In this document: positions 59,106 to 64,000 of the stretch, in pieces
Position numbering within the stretch: the first letter of the stretch is position 1
Layout: each line of letters begins with the position of its first letter
Assembly (NCBI RefSeq): GCF_900104445.1
Contig: NZ_FNJI01000019.1
Coordinates: 37,072-101,071, forward strand
Reading direction: 5' to 3'
DNA length: 64,000 nt
From: Desulforhopalus singaporensis
GTDB taxonomy: Bacteria; Desulfobacterota; Desulfobulbia; Desulfobulbales; Desulfocapsaceae
Notes under the pieces: generated by a model
Told to the model about the DNA's origin: nothing
Database searches by the model: none
What the model saw: only the letters and a program-made list of their open reading frames with translations
Position numbers and translations under genes: made by a program

Positions 59106-61094
59106 GTGAACGATTACAAAGTACTCTTCGAACCAAAAAAAATTGGTCCGATACAAGTTAAGAACCGGCTGGTGATGGCACCCATGGGCATTGAGTACAT
59201 GGGAAACAATGACGGCTCCATCAGTCAGCGCATCATCGATTACTACATGGAGAGATTGCGGCACGGCATCGGAATACTGATCTGTTCCGTCTTTAAGGTG
59301 GAAAACGAGATCGAAGCCCTGGAAGAGTGTACTCCGGTCATGCGGGAAACCTCGATGGGGTTGGTTAGCGAGCTGTGCGAAGCAGCCCATACATTTGGTG
59401 CACGGATATTCGTCCAGCTTACCGCCGGTTACGGTCGCGTTACCCCGCCCTCCATCTTGAGAAAGCAGTGTGTTTCCTCATCTGCTACGCCTAACTTTTG
59501 GGACCCGTCCGTCATCTGCCGGCCTATGACGGTGGGAGAAATAGGTGAAATTGTAACAGCCATCGGCAGAACCGCAAGACAGCTCGCCAATGCCGGTGTG
59601 GACGGAATAGAACTGCACGGTCACGAAGGTTATATTTTTGACCAGTTCACCTCCTCAATCTGGAACAAACGGGAAGATCAGTACGGGGGAAGCCTTGAGA
59701 ATCGATTGCGTTTTCCGATTGAGTGCTTGCAGGAGATGCGCCGTGAGGTTGGCAACCAGATGGCCATGGTCTATCGTTTCGGCCTCAAACACTTTCTAAA
59801 GAATTTCAACAGCGCAGCCCTTCCCGGGGAAACCTTCAAAGAAGCAGGCCGCGATATTGAAGAAGGAATCGAGATGGCCAAAATGTTTGAGCAGGCCGGC
59901 TTCGATGCCCTTCATGTGGATGCAGGCTGTTATGAAAGCCATTACTGGCCGCATCCTCCCATCTACCAGAAACACGGGTGTATGGCTGATATGCCGGCTC
60001 TGGCTAAAAAAGCGGTAAAAATTCCGGTGATCGGCGTCGGACGACTCGATAAACCAGAAGTTGCGGCACAGGTCATCAAAGAGGATAAGATGGATTTCGT
60101 CGCCATAGGCAGAGGTCTTCTTGCCGAACCGCACTGGCCTGAAAAAGTGCGGCAAGGCAGAGTCCATGACATTCGCCCCTGCATCGGCTGTTACGACGGA
60201 TGTTTCGAAGCCTACTCAAAACACCGAGCAATTTCCTGCGCCCTCAACCCTGCATCCGGCCGGGAACGAACACACAGGCTGGAACCCGCCGTGACACCGC
60301 TCAATGTTATGATCGTTGGTGGCGGAGTCGGCGGGATGGAAGCGGCAAGAGTTGCGTCTTTGCGAGGACACCGGGTAACTCTGTATGACCAGAACAGTTC
60401 TCTCGGAGGTCTCGTACAGCAGGCTGCTGTCCCCGAGTTCAAAAGCGACCTGCGGCGTCTGCTGAGCTGGTATGAACGCCAGCTCGATACACCTGACATA
60501 TCCGTGAACCTCAACACCAGAATAGGTCTTGAGGAGATCCGCGCCCAATCTCCCGATGTAGTCGTCGTGGCAACCGGTGCAAAAGCCGCTATGATAAACA
60601 TGCCTGGTACAGATCACCAGTCGGTGGTAACTGGTGTCGACCTGCTCAAAGATCCGTCTCTGGCCGGACAGAAATCGGTCATCATCGGTGGCGGCCTGGT
60701 GGGGTGTGAAATTGCTATCTGGCTTGCAGCTCAGGGAAAAGAGTGTGTAATTGTCGAGATGTGTCCCAGCCTGATGAGTGGCGGGATAAAGATTCCCATT
60801 CAAGTTCGGATGATGACGATAGATTTACTCAAGAAACATGGCATCATGGCGTTCACCGACAGCAAAGTACAAAAAATTCTCGATGGAAAGGTCGAAATAG
60901 AAGATGGGAGCGGTCTAACAACCGAACTGGAAACCGACACGGTGGTTATGGCCGCCGGCATGGTTGCCAACTCGAAACTGGCCGATGATATCGAAAACGA
61001 GTTCAGTCGTGTCTATCGGATCGGTGATTGCCGGGCGCCTCGAAATGTAATGGGAGCGGTATGGGATGCTTATGAAATCGCAAGATTCATTTGA
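59106..61094 (+). CDS. FMN/FAD/[4Fe-4S] oxidoreductase of the old yellow enzyme/2,4-dienoyl-CoA reductase family
   Basis: A 662-residue enzyme with the three-part layout of 2,4-dienoyl-CoA reductase FadH and trimethylamine dehydrogenase: an N-terminal FMN barrel (residues 1-350: LFEPKKIGPIQVKNRLVMAPM, GVDGIELHGHEGYIFDQF), a [4Fe-4S] segment with CIGCYDGCFEAYSKHRAISC (C-x2-C-x3-C-x11-C), and FAD/NAD(P) Rossmann domains (VMIVGGGVGGMEAARVA and SVIIGGGLVGCEIAIWLA). Such proteins reduce conjugated C=C bonds or demethylate amines. The start is GTG with AAGGA upstream. It lies between the TRAP operon and an IlvD-type dehydratase, so its substrate may be an unsaturated acid formed in that pathway. 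Exact reaction unknown. Confidence 0.88.
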   Translation: MNDYKVLFEPKKIGPIQVKNRLVMAPMGIEYMGNNDGSISQRIIDYYMERLRHGIGILICSVFKVENEIEALEECTPVMRETSMGLVSELCEAAHTFGARIFVQLTAGYGRVTPPSILRKQCVSSSATPNFWDPSVICRPMTVGEIGEIVTAIGRTARQLANAGVDGIELHGHEGYIFDQFTSSIWNKREDQYGGSLENRLRFPIECLQEMRREVGNQMAMVYRFGLKHFLKNFNSAALPGETFKEAGRDIEEGIEMAKMFEQAGFDALHVDAGCYESHYWPHPPIYQKHGCMADMPALAKKAVKIPVIGVGRLDKPEVAAQVIKEDKMDFVAIGRGLLAEPHWPEKVRQGRVHDIRPCIGCYDGCFEAYSKHRAISCALNPASGRERTHRLEPAVTPLNVMIVGGGVGGMEAARVASLRGHRVTLYDQNSSLGGLVQQAAVPEFKSDLRRLLSWYERQLDTPDISVNLNTRIGLEEIRAQSPDVVVVATGAKAAMINMPGTDHQSVVTGVDLLKDPSLAGQKSVIIGGGLVGCEIAIWLAAQGKECVIVEMCPSLMSGGIKIPIQVRMMTIDLLKKHGIMAFTDSKVQKILDGKVEIEDGSGLTTELETDTVVMAAGMVANSKLADDIENEFSRVYRIGDCRAPRNVMGAVWDAYEIARFI

Positions 61095-61113
61095 TTGAGA
61101 ATATGGAGAAAAA

Positions 61114-62787
61114 ATGGCGACAGTGAAAAAAAACGACTGCGATCTTCCTGATTACGCCCTGGTGGAACGCCAAACCATGATGAGTGGGGCGGGATATGCC
61201 GACGAGGGAGTCGACCGGATCCAGATCGGAATTGTCAGCAGCTGGGGGGAAATAAATCCTGCTGCTGTGAATATTGACAAGGTGGTTGATGCGGTCAAGG
61301 CCGGCGTCTGGGCCGGGGGTGGTGCTCCGAGGGTATTTGTCATCAGTTCCATATGCACTTCAATGTGCGGAGACGAGAATTATCATCTGCCTCACCGGGA
61401 CCTGGTTGCCGGGTATATAGAAACCGTTTCCAAAACCAATCTGTTCGACGGGCTTGTGTTTGTCCCTGTTTGCGATGATGTCATTCCGGGCCACCTGATG
61501 GCTGCGGCACGGCTCGACCTGCCGGCAACTGTGGTAACAGGCGGTTACATGCAGCTCAATCGTCATAAGCGAAAAGAGATCGATCCGCTGGAGGTTGCCC
61601 CGAAATATTATCGGCAATACAAAGAAGGCGGGATCAGCAAAGCCGAGTACAGCCGGATAAAAGACAAGGGTTGCATGGGAATCGGCGCCTGTCCCGTGAT
61701 GGGAACGGCAAACACCATGGCAGCAATGACCGAAGCCCTGGGGATGTCGCTTCCGGGCAACACCGCAACTCCCGGAGCGGACTCAAGGCTTTTGCGGATT
61801 GCTTTTGAGGCCGGCCGCCGGGTGGTACAGCTTCATCAGAAACGGATCAGGCCTTCCACCATAATGAGTCGCAAAGCTTTTGAAAATGCCATTCGGCTGT
61901 TGATGGCTACAGGCGGTTCCACCAACGGAGTGCTCCATCTTCAGGCAATTGCCGCCGAACTTGGGATCGATATACCGCTTGAAACCTTTAACGAGCTGAG
62001 TAAAAAAACACCATTTATCGTTGACGTAGCACCGTCCGGGAGCGGCAAATTCCTGATGGCGGATCTTGACGAAGCAGGCGGTATTCCGGCGGTCATGAAA
62101 GAAATGGCTCCGCTTCTCCACTGCGATGCGATGACGGTGACTGGTCAGACGGTCGGCGATAACCTCAGAACCGTCGAACCTGAGCCAAACGAGATGATCT
62201 ATCCTCTTGATAGGCCGATGGCCAAAGAAGGAGGTCTGCTCTTTTTGCGGGGCAACCTGGCCCCTGAAGGTGCACTTATCAAGAAATCTGCCGTTCCTGA
62301 ATCCATGATTATGCACCGGGGACCTGCGCGTATTTTCCAAAATGAGGACGATGCCAGCAAGGCCTTGATTAACAATGAAATTGTCTCGGGATCCGTGGTG
62401 GTAGTAAGAAATGTCGGTCCCCAGGGTGACCCGGGGATGCGGCTGCTTTATCGTTTTCTGTGGATAGTCGCGGCAAAGGGCATGCAGGAAGAGATTGCCC
62501 TAATCACCGACGGACGTTTTTCCGGTACTAACAAGGGGTGTGCGGTAGCTCATATCTGTCCGGAAGCATCGGTCGGAGGACCGCTTGCCCTGGTCGAGGA
62601 AGGTGATATAATCGAGATAGATATTCCGAACGAGAAAATCAACCTGAAGATCAGTGAGGAAGAATTTGCCAAGAGAGCCAAAAACTGGAGTCCGCCAAGG
62701 CGCAGTCTCCAAAATGGCTACCTTTCTGTCTACGCCAGAAACGCAAAATCGGCTAGTCAAGGTGCAGCCCTCAACTATAAGCCGTAA
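61114..62787 (+). CDS. IlvD/Edd-family dehydratase, probably a sugar-acid dehydratase
   Basis: A 557-residue member of the dihydroxy-acid/phosphogluconate dehydratase family. Seen: SSWGEINPAAVN, VFVPVCDDVIPGHLMAA with Cys120, GCMGIGACPVMGTANTM with Cys192, PSTIMSRKAFENAIRLLMATGGSTNGVLHL, and VVRNVGPQGDPGMRLL with ALITDGRFSGTNKG and HICPEASVGGPLALVEEGDIIEIDIP. The first of the three usual Fe-S cysteines (ITPCN in IlvD) is Ala here (residues 47-51, INPAA). Its operon with a TRAP importer and a LacI regulator favours an aldonate dehydratase over IlvD of branched-chain synthesis. A hairpin terminator follows. Confidence 0.87.
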   Translation: MATVKKNDCDLPDYALVERQTMMSGAGYADEGVDRIQIGIVSSWGEINPAAVNIDKVVDAVKAGVWAGGGAPRVFVISSICTSMCGDENYHLPHRDLVAGYIETVSKTNLFDGLVFVPVCDDVIPGHLMAAARLDLPATVVTGGYMQLNRHKRKEIDPLEVAPKYYRQYKEGGISKAEYSRIKDKGCMGIGACPVMGTANTMAAMTEALGMSLPGNTATPGADSRLLRIAFEAGRRVVQLHQKRIRPSTIMSRKAFENAIRLLMATGGSTNGVLHLQAIAAELGIDIPLETFNELSKKTPFIVDVAPSGSGKFLMADLDEAGGIPAVMKEMAPLLHCDAMTVTGQTVGDNLRTVEPEPNEMIYPLDRPMAKEGGLLFLRGNLAPEGALIKKSAVPESMIMHRGPARIFQNEDDASKALINNEIVSGSVVVVRNVGPQGDPGMRLLYRFLWIVAAKGMQEEIALITDGRFSGTNKGCAVAHICPEASVGGPLALVEEGDIIEIDIPNEKINLKISEEEFAKRAKNWSPPRRSLQNGYLSVYARNAKSASQGAALNYKP

Positions 62788-62818
62788 CCGTAGCATTGTA
62801 TGCAAAACAGAGCCAAAG

Positions 62819-62852
62819 AGGCCCGCATTCCCTTGTAAAGGGGAGTGGGCCT
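62819..62852 (+). terminator. Terminator-like hairpin after the dehydratase gene
   Basis: AGGCCCGCATTCCCTT and AAGGGGAGTGGGCCT form an imperfect stem around a GTA loop, 31 bp after the stop. The T-run is weak. Confidence 0.6.
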
Positions 62853-63135
62853 GCACCTTAAATAGAGCGTGGAATATTCAAGACGTGGAATGGAGATCGG
62901 ATTTCTCTCAATCCAGCTGTTACCACTTACCGTGTACTGCCGTAAAGGCAGCAAAAAAGTTCAGTAAGTAAAAAATATGATTTCAGCTAGTTGAACGGAT
63001 GATGTGTTTGGCTGACGAGAAATCTGCGAAATTCAATTTTTCGGTGTGCCTTTCGTTTTTTCTAGGGACAGCGAGAGTGGATAACAACACCTTGGTTCCG
63101 TCTAGAAATTGCTATTTAAAGAATAATGTTAAGCG

Positions 63136-63160
63136 GTTTGGGGAGCAGGGATTCGAACGA
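63136..63160 (-). other. tRNA 3'-end fragment, candidate attachment site remnant
   Basis: The minus strand reads CGTTCGAATCCCTGCTCCCCAAA, the T-loop, T-stem 3' arm and acceptor 3' arm of a tRNA (T-loop TTCGAAT, then CCCTG, then CTCCCCA). No matching 5' part lies upstream (63160-63230), so it is only a fragment, as left when an element integrates into a tRNA gene. Glutamine-type tRNA (acceptor TGGGGAG) is possible. Confidence 0.55.
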
Positions 63161-63210
63161 TTGTTGCATCGCACTGATTCTGTGCAATATTATTGAATTA
63201 CGACTTTGCG

Positions 63211-63232
63211 TATACCAACAGTTATACCAACA
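63211..63232. repeat. Two direct repeats TATACCAACA, candidate integrase arm sites
   Basis: TATACCAACA at 63211-63220 and 63223-63232, period 12 bp. Repeats of the type TGTTGGTATA (the reverse strand) are common near the ends of P4-like islands inserted in tRNA genes. They lie about 50 bp from the tRNA-like fragment, on the side expected for the element. Confidence 0.45.
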
Positions 63233-63397
63233 AATATATCCGGTTGATTGTATGAATCGAATTCATCTCTGGTACACTAGTTTTATTAAACCGATGGTTT
63301 TATAAGTTCAATTCAATGTCCAGCAGGTAACTAAATCAGACTCTAAATCGGACACATAGGTCAGTCGAGATCAGATCAACAAGAGTGTGAAATCTTA

Positions 63398-63652
63398 GAG
63401 CTGAACGTGCAAATAGACCATGTACACTTGTTGGTGCTGATCCCGCCGAAGCTGTCGATCTCCGAATATGTAGGCAAAGTCAAAGGACGAACAGCGATCC
63501 GGTTATTGAACCGGCACTGAAAGTTGAGACGAAAGCCCTATTGGAGTAATTAATTTTGGGCAAAAGGGTATTGCGTAGACACAGTCGGTCTTGATGCCGA
63601 TGAGATATCGCAAGTACTTAAAATGCCACGAAGTACAAGAGAAAAAGATTGA
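63398..63652 (+). pseudogene. IS200/IS605-type transposase (TnpA) remnant
   Basis: Two blocks of a Y1 transposase survive in different frames. 63398-63520 encodes QIDHVHLLVLIPPKLSISEYVGKVKGRTAIRLLNRH, with the HUH motif HVH, then a stop. 63554-63652 encodes FWAKGYCVDTVGLDADEISQVLKM, the region of the catalytic Tyr. The N-terminus and the middle are lost or shifted. The element is dead. Confidence 0.78.
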
Positions 63653-63714
63653 GCAACTAAGCTTGTTTTAACTGAGATAGTTCCGATTTGATCTGACACT
63701 TCACTTGAAAAAGT

Positions 63715-63775
63715 GAGGGTTACCAGTTTTGATATAGGTGCCAACCAAACATCAAAACATAAGGAGGTAACCCTC
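63715..63775 (+). promoter_or_regulatory. Inverted repeat enclosing the IS481 transposase ribosome site
   Basis: GAGGGTTACC (63715-63724) pairs with GGTAACCCTC (63766-63775), and GTTTTGAT (63726-63733) with ATCAAAAC (63751-63758). The AAGGAGG ribosome site (63761-63767) lies between and partly within the right arms. A transcript entering from outside would fold and hide it. A TCACTT/AAGTGA hairpin (63701-63716) is just upstream. Confidence 0.55.
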
Positions 63776-64000
63776 ATGATCCATGGTAACCAACGCATCG
63801 TAAAACACAAGATCGGACTTCTCAATCTCGCAGAAGAGCTCTCAAACGTCTCCCGAGCCTGCAAGATAATGGGCTTATCCAGAGACACATTCTACAGATA
63901 CAAAGCCGCTGTTGAGGATGGTGGTGTTGAAGCACTCATCGACAAAAATAGGCGGAAACCAAACGTTAAAAACAGAGTCGATGAGCTCACAGAAGAGGCC
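63776..64000 (+). CDS. IS481-family transposase, N-terminal part (cut by window end)
   Basis: The first 75 residues of a transposase: MIHGNQRIVKHKIGLLNLAEE, then an HTH with SNVSRACKIMGLSRDTFYRYK and GVEALIDKNRRKPN. This is the helix-turn-helix N-terminus of IS481/IS3-type DDE transposases; the catalytic domain lies beyond the window. AAGGAGG precedes the ATG by 8 bp. It sits next to an IS200/IS605 remnant, in what looks like the edge of an inserted element. Confidence 0.82.
   Translation, partial: MIHGNQRIVKHKIGLLNLAEELSNVSRACKIMGLSRDTFYRYKAAVEDGGVEALIDKNRRKPNVKNRVDELTEEA

Larger units (their letters stand above)
62853..63397. other. Non-coding junction to a mobile-element region
   Basis: About 545 bp without a convincing gene. 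It holds the tRNA-like fragment and paired repeats described separately, then AT-rich sequence. A 65-codon frame at 62999-63196 runs through the tRNA-like part and is not believed. Confidence 0.45.

Noticed and set aside
62999..63196. 65-codon frame near the right end
   Set aside because: It runs through the tRNA-like fragment and has no ribosome site or family pattern.
1..64000. CRISPR arrays, rRNA operons and complete tRNA genes
   Set aside because: No regularly spaced repeats, rRNA signatures or full cloverleaf sequences were seen.

Overview
This window reads as chromosomal DNA of an anaerobic Gram-negative bacterium, most likely a Desulfobacterota (sulfate-reducer type). The evidence is indirect: two tungsten-type aldehyde:ferredoxin oxidoreductases, three TRAP transporter systems, two molybdenum hydroxylases with a selenium-dependent maturation factor (YqeB family), a sigma-54 activator with multiple PAS domains, LarE, and an outer-membrane protein. 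I see no rRNA, intact tRNA or CRISPR array. Nearly everything between 0.6 and 62.8 kb looks catabolic, aimed at nitrogen-rich small molecules (creatine and other guanidino compounds, hydantoin-like rings, amino acids) and at organic or sugar acids.

Layout. 0-0.5 kb: 3' end of an MprF-type aminoacyl-phosphatidylglycerol synthase. 0.6-5.8 kb: a PAS-LuxR regulator divergent from a 46-aa membrane peptide, a sodium:solute symporter and a clear creatinase (creatine to sarcosine plus urea). 6.6-14.4 kb: XRE-cupin regulator, AOR, class III aminotransferase, APC permease and aspartase. 14.7-28.4 kb, minus strand: a 12-gene cluster with two complete three-subunit molybdenum hydroxylases of different gene order, YqeB, a molybdopterin-binding protein, two cyclic amidohydrolases, a hydantoin racemase and a second XRE-cupin regulator. 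Divergent from it at 29.3-32.3 kb: an aspartate-type racemase, an XdhC-family protein and a broken guanidinobutyrase-like ureohydrolase. 32.3-35.8 kb: a large AsmA-family protein.

36-50 kb looks like a sigma-54 regulon. A PAS-AAA-Fis activator (43.9 kb) sits among four sequences that fit the -24/-12 promoter: one before a lone TRAP solute-binding protein, one before a complete TRAP operon, one before the activator itself, and one before a second AOR-aminotransferase pair. 50-54 kb: TPR protein, LarE, and a tightly coupled kinase/class III PLP enzyme pair resembling the hydroxylysine kinase/phospho-lyase pair. 54.3-62.8 kb: a LacI regulator, with a well-formed promoter and palindromic operator, divergent from an AT-richer TRAP operon, an old-yellow-enzyme/2,4-dienoyl-CoA-reductase-type flavoprotein and an IlvD/Edd-type dehydratase.

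The right end (63.1-64.0 kb) looks like the edge of a mobile element: a tRNA 3'-end fragment, repeats resembling integrase arm sites, a decayed IS200/IS605 transposase and the start of an IS481-type transposase. A plausible overall scheme is: import, release of the amine by creatinase, hydantoinase or ureohydrolase, transamination to an aldehyde, then ferredoxin-linked oxidation by AOR. The sequence does not prove the substrates.
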